From: Pseudomonas sp. AFG_SD02_1510_Pfu_092
Lineage (GTDB): Bacteria; Pseudomonadota; Gammaproteobacteria; Pseudomonadales; Pseudomonadaceae
Assembly: GCF_003331055.1 (NCBI RefSeq)
Contig: NZ_PUQD01000056.1
Span: 1-35,139, forward strand
DNA: 35,139 nucleotides
Direction of reading: 5' to 3'
The notes beneath the pieces are model-generated. The model saw only the letters and a program-made list of their open reading frames with translations, had not been told where the DNA came from and ran no database searches. Positions 1-8,243 of this stretch are shown here, one piece after another. How positions within the stretch are numbered: the first letter of the stretch is position 1; every line of letters begins with the position of its first letter. A program made the translations under genes and the position numbers.

Positions 1-118
1 TGGTTGTGGTCTGGCTCCTCTGGCCCCGGATTGCGTGGGTCCCGCCCCAGCAGTTTGTTATTCTCCCCCGGTTGGGGGCGGGGTGCCGCTGTTTAGGGGG
101 CCGGCACAGGCAACACTG
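1..118. other. Left window end, degraded REP-like sequence
   Basis: No gene is visible. Bases about 60-100 are G-rich runs, followed by GGCCGGCACAGGCAAC. A closely similar stretch (GGCCGGCACAGG) flanks a REP element at 14104-14115. I infer that the window begins inside a REP whose core is poorly sequenced or diverged. A C/G-rich dyad near 64-76 might instead be a terminator for the minus-strand MOSC gene. Neither reading is firm. Confidence 0.35.
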
Positions 119-922
119 CTATTCCAGAATCTCCACCGGCATCCCTACCTCCAGCCAGCCACTGCCATCCACAGCCAGGTTCTGCCCGAACAGCACATCC
201 CCTTCCTTCTCGCGGAAGGTCCTGAGCGTGGCCATGGGCTCGCGGTCCGCACTGCGTTCGCCGGTAGCCGGGTCGATGGTGGTGAAGATGCAGCGCACAC
301 TGGGCTTGAGCACACGGAATTCCAGGCTGCCGATACGAATCCGCTTCCAGCCATCCTCGGCAAACGGTTGCGCCCCCTGCACCACCAGGTTGGGCCGAAA
401 GCGCAGCATTTCCATGGGCCGGCCGATACGCCGGCCGAGTTCGTCCAGCGAACCCTGACCGATCAACAACAACGGAAAGCCGTCGGGGAATGCCGCCCGG
501 TCACTGTTGAAGCCATAACCATTGGGCAAGTAGCGCGCGCGTTGTTCGGGGCAATGCACCAGGCGCACCGCCTTGCCCAACAGTTCGCTCAGCCAGGCCG
601 CCGCCGCATCACCGGCATCCGGCACGCGCAAGGTGTCGCGCCAGATGGTCACGCCACGCAGGGCATCATCAGCCGGCGGTACCGGCACCCGCAACGCTGC
701 CTGCCCCGGCGTTTCCAGCAGCAACTGGCCGCTGTCGTCCTCGCTGGCCTCGATCAGGCCAAGCCCTGGCCAGGCGCGCTGGGTGAGGAAGCGTCCGTTC
801 TCTTCCTCGACCACCATCCAGCGCCGGTCGCCCTGCAACCCCAGCAACCCCACCGGCGAAGCTTGCAGGCGTTGCGCCTGCCCCGACTTCACCGGGTACC
901 GATACAACTCACTGAGAAACAT
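119..922 (-). CDS. MOSC domain protein, YcbX/mARC-like
   Basis: The 267-aa product has an N-terminal MOSC_N beta-barrel half (about residues 1-120; it opens with LSELYRYPVKS, typical of the family) and a C-terminal MOSC domain (about 130-267). Cys211, in PSVRCIFTTID, is the conserved cysteine that in MOSC proteins binds molybdenum cofactor or carries sulfur. Known relatives (E. coli YcbX, mitochondrial mARC) are Moco enzymes that reduce N-hydroxylated compounds. Unlike E. coli YcbX, no C-terminal ferredoxin domain is present, so any electron donor must be a separate protein. There is no signal peptide, so it should be cytosolic. It lies 56 bp downstream of cheV on the same strand but probably has an unrelated role. 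Molybdopterin genes moeA/moaB lie 6 kb away. The family call is firm; the substrate is unknown. Confidence 0.85.
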   Translation of the reverse strand: MFLSELYRYPVKSGQAQRLQASPVGLLGLQGDRRWMVVEEENGRFLTQRAWPGLGLIEASEDDSGQLLLETPGQAALRVPVPPADDALRGVTIWRDTLRVPDAGDAAAAWLSELLGKAVRLVHCPEQRARYLPNGYGFNSDRAAFPDGFPLLLIGQGSLDELGRRIGRPMEMLRFRPNLVVQGAQPFAEDGWKRIRIGSLEFRVLKPSVRCIFTTIDPATGERSADREPMATLRTFREKEGDVLFGQNLAVDGSGWLEVGMPVEILE

Positions 923-978
923 CCCTGCCGCCTCGCGTCATGCCAAAACGCCAAGCTTATACCTGCCAGGGCCCAGGA

Positions 979-1914
979 TCACGCAGTGGCGGCATCCAGC
1001 AACAGGCGCTGCTTGACCACCTCGACCAGGCGATCAGGCTGGAACTTGGAGAGGAAGTTGTCGCAGCCGACTTTCTTCACCATCGATTCGTTGAAACTGC
1101 CCGACAGCGAGGTGTGCAGCACCACATAGAGCTGGCGCAGACGGGCATCGCTACGAATTTCGGTGGTCAGCCGGTAGCCGTCCATTTCCGGCATCTCGGC
1201 GTCGGTGAACACCATCAGCAGCTTCTTGCACACGTCTTCGCCAGCGTCGGCCCAGCCCTGGAGCAGGCGCAACGCCTTCAGGCCATCACTGGCCACATGC
1301 AGCTTCACGCCGAGCTGGGACAGGGTGTCACGCAACTGCGCCAGGGCCACGCTGGAGTCGTCCACCAGCAGCACTTCGCGGCCACGGGCGCGGGCAAGCA
1401 CCGGGTCGGCAAGCTTGTCACCGGACACCCGGGCGTTGTACGGCACGATCTCGGCCAGCACCTTCTCCACATCGATCACCTCCACCAGCTGCTCATCGAC
1501 CTTGGTGATGGCGGTGAGGTAATGCTGGCGTCCGGCGCTGGACGGCGGTGGCATGATCGCTTCCCAGTTCATGTTGACGATACGGTCGACACCGCCGACC
1601 AGGAAGGCCTGCACCGAGCGGTTGTATTCAGTGACGATGATGGTGCTGTCCGGCCCCGGCTGCAGCGGGCGCATGCCGATCGCCTGGGACAGGTCGATCA
1701 CCGGCAGGGTCTGGCCACGCAGGTTGACCACGCCGCAGACGAACGCGTGGCGCTGGGGCATCAGGGTCAGCTTGGGCAGCTGCAGCACTTCCTGCACCTT
1801 GAACACGTTGATCGCGAACAGCTGGCGACCGGCCAGGCGAAACATCAGGATTTCCAGGCGGTTCTCACCTACCAGTTGCGTGCGTTGGTCTACCGTGTCG
1901 AGAATGCCAGCCAT
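979..1914 (-). CDS. cheV: CheV-type chemotaxis coupling protein (CheW-REC)
   Basis: The 311-aa product has a CheW-like domain (about residues 15-165; FAINVFKVQEVLQLP and VVNLRGQTLPVIDLS are typical) fused to a response-regulator receiver (about 178-305). The receiver keeps the acidic pair in LLVDDSS (D185, D186), the phosphoacceptor D238 in FTDAEMPEMDG, and a late lysine in DNFLSKF. CheV proteins couple chemoreceptors to the kinase CheA at the cell pole, and receiver phosphorylation is thought to tune adaptation. A sigma28 (FliA)-type promoter lies 48-74 bp upstream of the start, which fits flagellar co-regulation. A small Hpt-like gene is transcribed divergently. Pseudomonads carry several CheV paralogues and I cannot say which one this is. 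Confidence 0.95.
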   Translation of the reverse strand: MAGILDTVDQRTQLVGENRLEILMFRLAGRQLFAINVFKVQEVLQLPKLTLMPQRHAFVCGVVNLRGQTLPVIDLSQAIGMRPLQPGPDSTIIVTEYNRSVQAFLVGGVDRIVNMNWEAIMPPPSSAGRQHYLTAITKVDEQLVEVIDVEKVLAEIVPYNARVSGDKLADPVLARARGREVLLVDDSSVALAQLRDTLSQLGVKLHVASDGLKALRLLQGWADAGEDVCKKLLMVFTDAEMPEMDGYRLTTEIRSDARLRQLYVVLHTSLSGSFNESMVKKVGCDNFLSKFQPDRLVEVVKQRLLLDAATA

Positions 1915-1961
1915 TGGAAAACCCCCAGGCTCGAGTCGAAAAAAGTGAAATCATTTACCCT

Positions 1962-1988
1962 GTATCGGCGGCTTCACGCACACCTTGA
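1962..1988 (-). promoter_or_regulatory. FliA (sigma28) promoter of cheV
   Basis: Read on the minus strand, this is TCAA, 15 bases, then GCCGATAC. The sigma28 consensus is TAAA-N15-GCCGATAA, and Pseudomonas FliA promoters commonly have TCAA(G) at -35. The -35 is at 1985-1988 and the -10 at 1962-1969. Transcription would start near 1955 and give a leader of about 40 nt before the cheV ATG. Confidence 0.8.
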
Positions 1989-2260
1989 CCCTTGCGGGAA
2001 AATGCCGTGAAGGCGATTGATATCACTTTACCATCATGCTTTACTGCGAGCAGCTCGCTGAGCTAGCGCAACAGCAAAAGTTCCCCTTTCCAGCCCTGCA
2101 TCAGGGAAACCCTTAGCGACAATCGGGTGCAACCTGATGTTCGCGATATCCTTTAGCCATTAATGTGACGCCATTCTCATTGCATGAATGGAGTCAGGCT
2201 TTTGCTAGCTATCGTTTCGGCGTGCCCGCCCCCTGCGCCTGCCGCACGCGCGGGGGTAAC

Positions 2261-2773
2261 ATGATGGACAGCGCCTTATCGTTCAATGACGCCCTGCAGG
2301 GCTTCCTGCTGGATGCCCAGGTTCAGCTGACCCGGGCCCAGGAATGCCTGCAGCACCTGGAGTTGATCGACAACGATCCCGACGCCTGCCACTGCCTGGA
2401 CAACGCCCTCGACAGCCTCGCTCGCCAGGCCAACCAGCTGGGCCTGCGCGAAGTCGCCCACTACACCACCGCCCTTCAGCAGTTGCTGGGCCCGGCCTGT
2501 CATGGCGGCTGCCTGCCGCGTGAGGCCCTGCCGGCGGTAGGGGCCTGCCTGACCCTGCTGGCCTGGCAGCTGGAACTGGTCGACCGCTGCACCGGGCGGC
2601 TCAACCTGGACATCGGCGAGCAACTGGTGCTGCTGGGCGAACTGGCCAAGGTCGTGCAGCAACCTTTCGCGCCACCTTGTACCTCCTGCACCGAGCACGG
2701 CAGCGTGTGCCTGCACCCGCATACCGAAGCGGCAGACAGCGCGCGCCCCGTCCGTGCCTACCCACCCCGTTGA
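2261..2773 (+). CDS. Hpt/CheA-P1-like helical protein lacking the phospho-His
   Basis: This is a 170-aa protein. I chose the ATG at 2261 because GGGGGT lies just upstream; the frame is open further upstream but has no better start. The N-terminal ~85 residues read like a CheA P1/Hpt helical bundle: FLLDAQVQLTRAQECLQHLE, then a helix ending in LGLREVAHYTTALQQLL. Aligned on the conserved LG(L/M) of Hpt domains, the segment 51-DSLARQANQLGL-62 occupies the place of HxLKGxAxxLGx. The phosphoacceptor His is Asp51, and the Lys and Gly of the motif are Ala54 and Arg55. It therefore probably cannot carry phosphate. The C-terminal ~30 residues are Cys/His-containing, low-complexity and probably disordered. 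It is divergent from cheV, which suggests a link to chemotaxis or phosphorelay signalling. The fold assignment is by eye and its function is unknown. Confidence 0.7.
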   Translation: MMDSALSFNDALQGFLLDAQVQLTRAQECLQHLELIDNDPDACHCLDNALDSLARQANQLGLREVAHYTTALQQLLGPACHGGCLPREALPAVGACLTLLAWQLELVDRCTGRLNLDIGEQLVLLGELAKVVQQPFAPPCTSCTEHGSVCLHPHTEAADSARPVRAYPPR

Positions 2774-3132
2774 CCCGGCCCAGCGTGCAACCAGTCGTGT
2801 TTGTTCAAACCGTGCAAAGGCGAACTTGGAAAGTTGTCGAAGTTGGCGGCGGCCCCACTTGGGTCATTACCGCAAAAGTTGCGTGGCAAGTGCGTGTTCG
2901 CTGACCGAATGGATGGCACTTGGCTACCTTCCAGCGCACGACCGGCAGGCGTTTCAAAGCATTACCCAGCCGCGACCGACGCACCGCGAAGTGGTAATAT
3001 GCCCAGCCACAAACGCTTGCAACACAAGTTGCAGGCCCGCCTCTTCAAAAATAATCGAAAGTACTGCGGCATAGCCTCTGACAAGGATTGTGCAAGGCCT
3101 CCATCAGCAATACTTCAGTGGCTTCCCTACCT
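2774..3132. other. Intergenic region before the kinase gene, with a small palindrome
   Basis: This 359-bp gap holds no convincing gene; open frames here lack ribosome-binding sites and family resemblance. A perfect dyad, TGCAAC-ACAA-GTTGCA, at 3018-3033 lies about 100 bp upstream of the kinase start and could be an operator. The stretch at 3043-3060 is locally AT-rich. I see no clear -35/-10 pair. Confidence 0.4.
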
Positions 3133-4029
3133 ATGCTCCCACGCTTGAAGACAACTTTGCGCTGCTGCCCCCGCGCCGCCCTGCTGCGCTGGGCTACGGC
3201 CGGGCTGTGCGTGGCCTCGCTGGGCGCCAACCTGTGGCTGTACCTGGCCGACCAGGCGATGTCGGTCAGCCTGCTGGTGCTGCAACTGGCCGCCACGCTG
3301 GGCGCCGCCGTGCTGTTGGGCCTGGGTGCCCGGTCGATCAGCCTGCGCCCGGCGGAGCTGGCCGAGCGCATGCTCAAGGTCCAGGAAGACGAGCGCCAGC
3401 ACCTGAGCCGGGAACTGCACGACGACATCGGCCAGCTGCTGACCGCCGCCAAGCTGCAGTTGCAGTGGCTGCAGAGGCGTATGCCCGACGAATTGCACGG
3501 CCACTGCGAGGCCTTGCGCAGTACGCTGGATGACACCTTGGGCAACGTGCGCAACGTATCCGCCCTGCTCAACCCGCGGCAGTTGGCCAGCCTTGGCCTG
3601 GAAGCCAGCCTGCGCGAGCATCTGCTGCGCACCCTGGGTAACAGCGATGTGCACTGGAGCCTGGCGTGCCAGCAGCGGCTGGGCGGTATCGACGAGGCCG
3701 TGGCCATGGCCGTGTTCCGCATCACCCAGGAAGCGGTGACCAACATGCTGCGCCACGCCCAGGCTCGCAACCTGGTCATCCGCCTGCAGCGCACGCCCGC
3801 AGGGCTGGCCTTGTCGATCCACGATGACGGCTGCGGCTTCGTGCCCAGCAGGCAGCCGGCCGAAGCTGGCCAGCGCGGCCTGGCCGGCATGCAGGAACGG
3901 GTCACCGCATTGCAGGGCCGGCTCGACATCACCAGCCAGCCTGGCCTGGGCACCCACATCGAGGCGGTGTTCCCATGGCCACCGCGTACCCGGCAACGCG
4001 CCAGGAGTGCCGCCACCCATGACCTGTAG
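3133..4029 (+). CDS. NarX/DegS-type membrane sensor histidine kinase
   Basis: About 298 aa from the ATG at 3133. A TTG at 3088 is possible, but its AGGA abuts the codon, so I prefer the ATG; no start has a strong ribosome-binding site. Two hydrophobic segments (about residues 15-60) leave almost no periplasmic part, so it may sense the membrane or something intracellular. HisKA_3 dimerization domain: ERQHLSRELHDDIGQLL, with phospho-His H96. HATPase_c follows, with the N-box ITQEAVTNMLRHAQ, the G1 box DDGCGF and the late motif RGLAGMQERV. This is the two-domain core of the HPK7 family. The partner regulator gene overlaps its 3' end by 11 bp, so the two are translationally coupled. The stimulus is unknown. 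Confidence 0.9.
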   Translation: MLPRLKTTLRCCPRAALLRWATAGLCVASLGANLWLYLADQAMSVSLLVLQLAATLGAAVLLGLGARSISLRPAELAERMLKVQEDERQHLSRELHDDIGQLLTAAKLQLQWLQRRMPDELHGHCEALRSTLDDTLGNVRNVSALLNPRQLASLGLEASLREHLLRTLGNSDVHWSLACQQRLGGIDEAVAMAVFRITQEAVTNMLRHAQARNLVIRLQRTPAGLALSIHDDGCGFVPSRQPAEAGQRGLAGMQERVTALQGRLDITSQPGLGTHIEAVFPWPPRTRQRARSAATHDL

Positions 4030-4678
4030 ACTGCTGCTGGTCGACGACCACTCGCTGATCCGCGCCGGCGTGCGCGCGCTGGTCTGCGACATCCCCGGCT
4101 ACGAGGTGATCGGTGAAGCCGATGACGGCGGCCAGTTGCTCGAACAAGTGCGCACGCTGACCCCAGACATCGTCTTGCTGGACATTTCCATGCGTTCGAC
4201 CAGCGGCCTGGACGCGCTCACCCAGCTGCGCGCCAGCGGCAACCCGTGCAAGGTGCTGATCCTGTCGATGCACACCGACCCTGACCTGATCATGCGGGCA
4301 CTGGAAAGTGGCGCCCACGGCTACCTGCTCAAGGACACCAGCGCCACCGAACTGGAGCAGGCCCTGGCCGCAGTGCGCAACGGCGAGCGCTACCTGAGCC
4401 CGGCCATTGCTCACACGGTCATCGACCAGGCCCTGCAGCACACCCGGCAGGACAAGCAACCCGCTGGCGCGCGGCACAACCTCACGGCGCGCCAGCTGGA
4501 GATCCTGCGTTTGATCGTGCGTGGCAAGTCCACGCGGGAAATCGCCAGCGGCCTGGGCCTGTCGATCAAGACCGTGGAAACCCACCGCTCGCAGATCATG
4601 AAACGCCTGCAAATCCACGACGTGGCAGGCCTGGTGCTGTTCGCGGTGCGCGAAAAGATCATCAGCCTGGACGACTGA
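4019..4678 (+). CDS. NarL/FixJ-family response regulator (REC-LuxR HTH)
   Basis: The 219-aa product is a receiver (about residues 1-120; LLLVDDHSLIRAGVRALV, phosphoacceptor D55 in VLLDISM, Lys in GYLLKDTSA) plus a C-terminal LuxR-type helix-turn-helix (about 150-215; LTARQLEILRLIVRGKSTRE and LSIKTVETHRSQIMKRL). It should be the transcription factor phosphorylated by the kinase encoded immediately upstream, whose last 11 bp it overlaps. The start at 4019 is chosen because the receiver begins there. The 3' end overlaps the convergent lipid-kinase gene by 17 bp. Targets are unknown; the dyad at 3018-3033 is one possible autoregulatory site. Confidence 0.92.
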   Translation: MTCRLLLVDDHSLIRAGVRALVCDIPGYEVIGEADDGGQLLEQVRTLTPDIVLLDISMRSTSGLDALTQLRASGNPCKVLILSMHTDPDLIMRALESGAHGYLLKDTSATELEQALAAVRNGERYLSPAIAHTVIDQALQHTRQDKQPAGARHNLTARQLEILRLIVRGKSTREIASGLGLSIKTVETHRSQIMKRLQIHDVAGLVLFAVREKIISLDD

Positions 4679-5549
4679 GCAGCGGCGACCCGCTCGGCAG
4701 GTGCAAGCGCAGGGCAGCGGGCCTGGCCTGGAAACGCAGCTTGTCGGTCTGCACCGGTTCACCGTCGAGGTTGATGTCCAGCCCCTGCGAGCACCTGATC
4801 TCGACCCAGGGCAACCGGGCCCTGACGAACAGCCCGTCACCTGCCAACAGGTCACGCAGGGCGCCGACCACTTCTTGGGGTGCCGGCAGGATGGCGATGT
4901 CGAGCAAACCGTCGTCGACCACTGCCTCGGGGCATAACACCTGCCCGCCTCCGGCCTGGCGGCCATTGCCGACCCCCAGCGCCAGCAAGTCACCCTGCCA
5001 GTGGAAGCCCGGCCCTTGCAGCTCCACCGAAGCCGCCTGCAGCTCACTGAAGCGCGTCAGCCCGGTGAACAGGTAGGCGGCACCGCCCAGTACTTTCTTC
5101 AAGTCTTCGGAGGTATTGGCCGTGACCTGGCTGCCGAAACCGCCGGTGGCCATGTTGAGGAACAACTGCTCGCCAGCCTGGCCCAGGTCGATCGGCTGCG
5201 CCGGGATATTCAGCAGGGTCAGCGCCGTGGCGGGTTCCAGGGGGATGCCAGCGGCCTTGGCAAAATCGTTGGCGGTACCCAGCGGCAACAAGGCAAGGCT
5301 CGCCTCGGTACCTGCCAACCCCATGGCCTCGGCAACATCGCGCAGCGTGCCGTCGCCGCCACCGGCAACGATATGGCCGTAGCCGGCAGCCAGCGCCTCG
5401 TTGACCAGGCGCTGGGCGTCACCGGCTTCCCAGGTGACCCGCACATCCAGCACCCAGCCGCTGTCGCGCAGGCTGTGCACGGCGCTGCGCAAATCTTCGT
5501 TCATCGCCTGTTTGCCGTGCAGGATCAGCATTGCCTTGCGCTTTTGCAT
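4662..5549 (-). CDS. YegS/DgkB-like lipid (diacylglycerol-type) kinase
   Basis: The 295-aa product is a diacylglycerol-kinase catalytic domain. It has the nucleotide-binding glycine motif VAGGGDGTLRDVAEA (about residues 60-75), LALLPLGTANDFA, and a C-terminal beta-sandwich. Family members (E. coli YegS, Bacillus DgkB) phosphorylate lipids such as phosphatidylglycerol or diacylglycerol at the inner membrane face. The start at 5549 is supported by GGAGG seven bases upstream; the frame extends further but that extension lacks family character. It converges on the response regulator with a 17-bp overlap, so the two genes are probably independent. The exact lipid substrate cannot be read from the sequence. 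Confidence 0.9.
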   Translation of the reverse strand: MQKRKAMLILHGKQAMNEDLRSAVHSLRDSGWVLDVRVTWEAGDAQRLVNEALAAGYGHIVAGGGDGTLRDVAEAMGLAGTEASLALLPLGTANDFAKAAGIPLEPATALTLLNIPAQPIDLGQAGEQLFLNMATGGFGSQVTANTSEDLKKVLGGAAYLFTGLTRFSELQAASVELQGPGFHWQGDLLALGVGNGRQAGGGQVLCPEAVVDDGLLDIAILPAPQEVVGALRDLLAGDGLFVRARLPWVEIRCSQGLDINLDGEPVQTDKLRFQARPAALRLHLPSGSPLLSRPG

Positions 5550-5720
5550 GTGTGCGCCTCCGTGATGTGTTCGCCCCTGATCTCGACCCTCCAACGCCGC
5601 AGATCGTTGCATGCCTTCTGCAAAAATAGCGGGTGGTTGCCACATTCGATCGCAGCGGTCGGTCAATTTCCCCACGCCTGGCAATGCACGGCTATGCTCA
5701 GCAGATACTTTTTTTGCCAT

Positions 5721-5767
5721 GGACGCGCCCCCGGCAGTGGTTGTACCACTGCCGTCAACGGGCGCGT
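5721..5767 (+). promoter_or_regulatory. Long hairpin in the leader of the glycosyltransferase gene
   Basis: The inner stem is CGGCAGTGGT-TGT-ACCACTGCCG (10 bp, perfect). It is flanked by GACGCGCCC and GGGCGCGTC (9 bp), with a TCAAC bulge on one side. The structure lies 37 bp before the ATG at 5804. There is no T-run after it on either strand, so it is not a standard terminator. A possible -10 (TATGCT) near 5691 would put the hairpin in the mRNA leader. Confidence 0.5.
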
Positions 5768-5803
5768 CTTGCTATCCGCAGCCTTTAGCGAGGATTCCGG
5801 GTC

Positions 5804-7036
5804 ATGCGCATTCTCTGGACACTGCCTTACCTGCCGTGGCCGACCACCAGCGGCAGCAAGACCCGGCAATACCACCTGATACGCGCACTGGCCCAGCGCG
5901 GCCACCGCATCACCCTGCTGGTGCAATCGAAGGTACCCCTCGCCGATGCCACCCGCGAAGCCCTGGAACCGCTGCTCGAACGCCTGATCGTGCTGCCCCG
6001 CCGGCCCCTGCACAGCCCGCTCAACCTGCTGGCCGCGCCGATCATCGACTACCCCATGCGGGCGATCATCAATGGCTTGGCGCCTTGCCTGCGGCACCGC
6101 TTCGAGCAATTGCTTGACGAGCCCTGGGAGGTCATCCAGATCGAGCACAGCTACAGCTTCCAGCCCTTCGAAAAAGCCCTGCAGGCGCGCGGGCTGGCGT
6201 ACATGCTCAGCGAGCACACCCTGGAGTCGGTGATGGGCGGCGCCAGCCACGACCGCCTGCCACTGTGGTTGCGCCCGCTCAACGCCTTCGACCGCTGGCG
6301 TTATCGCCGCTGGGAACAGCGGGTACTGCGCCAGCCCACCGAGTTGGTGGCAGTCAGCACCCACGACGCCGAGCTGATCGCCCAGATCAGCGGGCGCCCG
6401 GTGAACGTGGTGGTCAATGGCGTGGATTGTGATTTCTACCAGCACGTGCAACCCGCGCTGCACAGCCAGCGCCTGCTGTTCGTGGGCAACTTCGAGTATG
6501 GCGCCAACCTGGAGGCCATCGAATGGGCGCTGGAAGACATCATGCCGCAGGTGTGGATGAGCAACCCGGCGGTACGCCTGGCGATTGCCGGGCATGCCAT
6601 GCCGGCCAGCTGGAAACTGCACTGGAACGACCCGCGTATCGAATGGTTCGGCTACCGCCCCGACTTGCGTGAACTGCAGCGGCGGTCTGCGCTGTTCTTC
6701 GCGCCGCTGCGCTATGCCGGCGGCTCCAAGGTGAAAATCCTCGAAGCCATGGCCGCTGGCTTGCCGGTGATCGCCACCGGCAAAGGCGTTTCAGGCCTGG
6801 CCGCGAACAACGGTGAGCATTACCTGGGCAGCGACGATGGCGACCAGCTGGCGCTGCTGATCACCCAGTTGCTCAACCAGCCCTGGCGCATGAGCCAGTT
6901 GAGCGATGCCGGGCGCCGCTTCGCCCGCCAGCGCCACGACTGGAGCGTGGCGGCCCAGCAACTGGAGGCCGTGCACCTGCGCCTGGCCCAGGCGGCAGCG
7001 GCCGAGGCCGCGCCGCTCAGCCAAGTAGCTCGCTGA
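5804..7036 (+). CDS. GT4-family glycosyltransferase
   Basis: The 410-aa GT-B glycosyltransferase has an N-terminal acceptor domain beginning LPYLPWPTTSGSKTRQYHL and a C-terminal donor-binding domain. The latter contains VVNGVDCDFY, LLFVGNFEYGANLEAIEW, FGYRPDLRELQRRS and GGSKVKILEAMAAGLPVIAT, the GT4 nucleotide-sugar pocket with the E-x7-E-type region. There is no signal peptide or membrane segment, so it is cytosolic or peripheral. It stands alone, not in a polysaccharide cluster: the lipid kinase upstream is divergent and moeA downstream is convergent with a 20-bp overlap. It resembles the sugar transferases associated with exopolysaccharide/PEP-CTERM systems, but no such system is present here. 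Donor and acceptor are unknown. Confidence 0.88.
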   Translation: MRILWTLPYLPWPTTSGSKTRQYHLIRALAQRGHRITLLVQSKVPLADATREALEPLLERLIVLPRRPLHSPLNLLAAPIIDYPMRAIINGLAPCLRHRFEQLLDEPWEVIQIEHSYSFQPFEKALQARGLAYMLSEHTLESVMGGASHDRLPLWLRPLNAFDRWRYRRWEQRVLRQPTELVAVSTHDAELIAQISGRPVNVVVNGVDCDFYQHVQPALHSQRLLFVGNFEYGANLEAIEWALEDIMPQVWMSNPAVRLAIAGHAMPASWKLHWNDPRIEWFGYRPDLRELQRRSALFFAPLRYAGGSKVKILEAMAAGLPVIATGKGVSGLAANNGEHYLGSDDGDQLALLITQLLNQPWRMSQLSDAGRRFARQRHDWSVAAQQLEAVHLRLAQAAAAEAAPLSQVAR

Positions 7037-8243
7037 AGGGAATGAACGGCACACTGTCACCCTGCTTCGGCGTAGTGCCTTCGCGCACTTCCACCAGCCC
7101 GTCGGCCCAGGCCGCGCTGCGCAGTACGCCAGAGCTCTGGTTCTTGTAGATGCGCACCTGGCCTTGCTCGATGCGTGCGCGCAGGTACTCGCGGCGCGTG
7201 CCTGGCTTGGGCCAGTCGAACCCTGCCGGCAGGTCGAAGCGCAACGGTGTGACATCGGCCACGCCCTGGCGCCGCAGCAGGTAGGGCCGGGCCAGCAGGC
7301 CGAAAGTGACCAGCGTCGAAGCCGGGTTGCCCGGCAGGCCGATCACCGGCACGCCCTGGAAGTGGCCGAAGGTCAGCGGTTTGCCCGGTTTGATCGCCAG
7401 CTTCCACAAGGCCAGCTCGCCGGCTTCGCGCAGGGCGGCGCCAAGGTAGTCGGCTTCCCCCACCGAAACACCGCCCGTGGACAGGATCAGGTCGACATCA
7501 CCCAGTTGCGCCAGGCAGGTGCGGGTACGTGCCAGGTCATCCGGGAGGATGCCGGCATCGACCACCTCGCAGCCCAGCCGCTGCAACCAGCTGACCAGCA
7601 ACCGGCGGTTGCTGTTGTAGATCTGCCCCGGCCCCAGCGCCAGGCCGGGTTCGACCAGCTCGTCGCCGGTGGACAGCACCGCCACCCGCACCTTGCGCAC
7701 CACCTTCAGGCTGCCGTAGCCCAGGGTTGCAGCCAGGCCCAGCTCGATCGGCCCCAACCGGGTGCCAGCGCTCATCACCTGCTCACCCGTGCGGGTTTCC
7801 TGGCCCTGCGGGCGAACGTTCTGCCCGGTTTTCAACGGCTCGAGAAAGCTTACCCGGCCATCTTCGGCCACGGCGGTGTTTTCCTGCATCTCGACGCAGT
7901 CGGCCCCTTCGGGCAGCGGCGCACCGGTGAAGATGCGCGCGCAGGTGCCCGGCTGCAGCGGCTGTGGTGCATGGCCGGCGAAGATCCGCTGGCTGACCGG
8001 CAGGGGCTGGCCCTGCCAGTCGGCCAGGCGCAGGGCGTAACCGTCCATGGCGCTGTTCGGCCACGGCGGCAAGTCGAGCGAGGCTACCAGGTCGGCGGCC
8101 AGCACACGGCCGTCGGCGTCGGCCAGCGAGAGGTGCTCGGTATCGCCGATCGGCGCCGCTTCGGCCAATGCCAGCAGCTGCTCCAGGGCTTGTTCCACTG
8201 GCATCAGCGGCCGCGCCGGGCTGACCTCAGCCACGGCTGTCAC
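7017..8243 (-). CDS. moeA: Molybdopterin molybdenumtransferase MoeA
   Basis: The 408-aa product is of full family length. It inserts molybdate into adenylylated molybdopterin, the last step of Moco synthesis. Visible motifs are PPWPNSAMDGYA near the N-terminus, VAVLSTGDELVEPG and ILSTGGVSVGEADY in the MogA-like catalytic domain, and VIGLPGNPAST; a C-terminal beta-barrel follows. The start is a GTG at 8243, inside the last 17 bp of moaB, so the two are translationally coupled. The 3' end overlaps the convergent glycosyltransferase gene by 20 bp. Confidence 0.96.
   Translation of the reverse strand: MTAVAEVSPARPLMPVEQALEQLLALAEAAPIGDTEHLSLADADGRVLAADLVASLDLPPWPNSAMDGYALRLADWQGQPLPVSQRIFAGHAPQPLQPGTCARIFTGAPLPEGADCVEMQENTAVAEDGRVSFLEPLKTGQNVRPQGQETRTGEQVMSAGTRLGPIELGLAATLGYGSLKVVRKVRVAVLSTGDELVEPGLALGPGQIYNSNRRLLVSWLQRLGCEVVDAGILPDDLARTRTCLAQLGDVDLILSTGGVSVGEADYLGAALREAGELALWKLAIKPGKPLTFGHFQGVPVIGLPGNPASTLVTFGLLARPYLLRRQGVADVTPLRFDLPAGFDWPKPGTRREYLRARIEQGQVRIYKNQSSGVLRSAAWADGLVEVREGTTPKQGDSVPFIPFSELLG

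Noticed and set aside
2801..3148. Open frames of about 100 codons between the Hpt-like gene and the kinase gene
   Set aside because: Overlapping frames on the same stretch without ribosome-binding sites, codon bias or recognisable domains.
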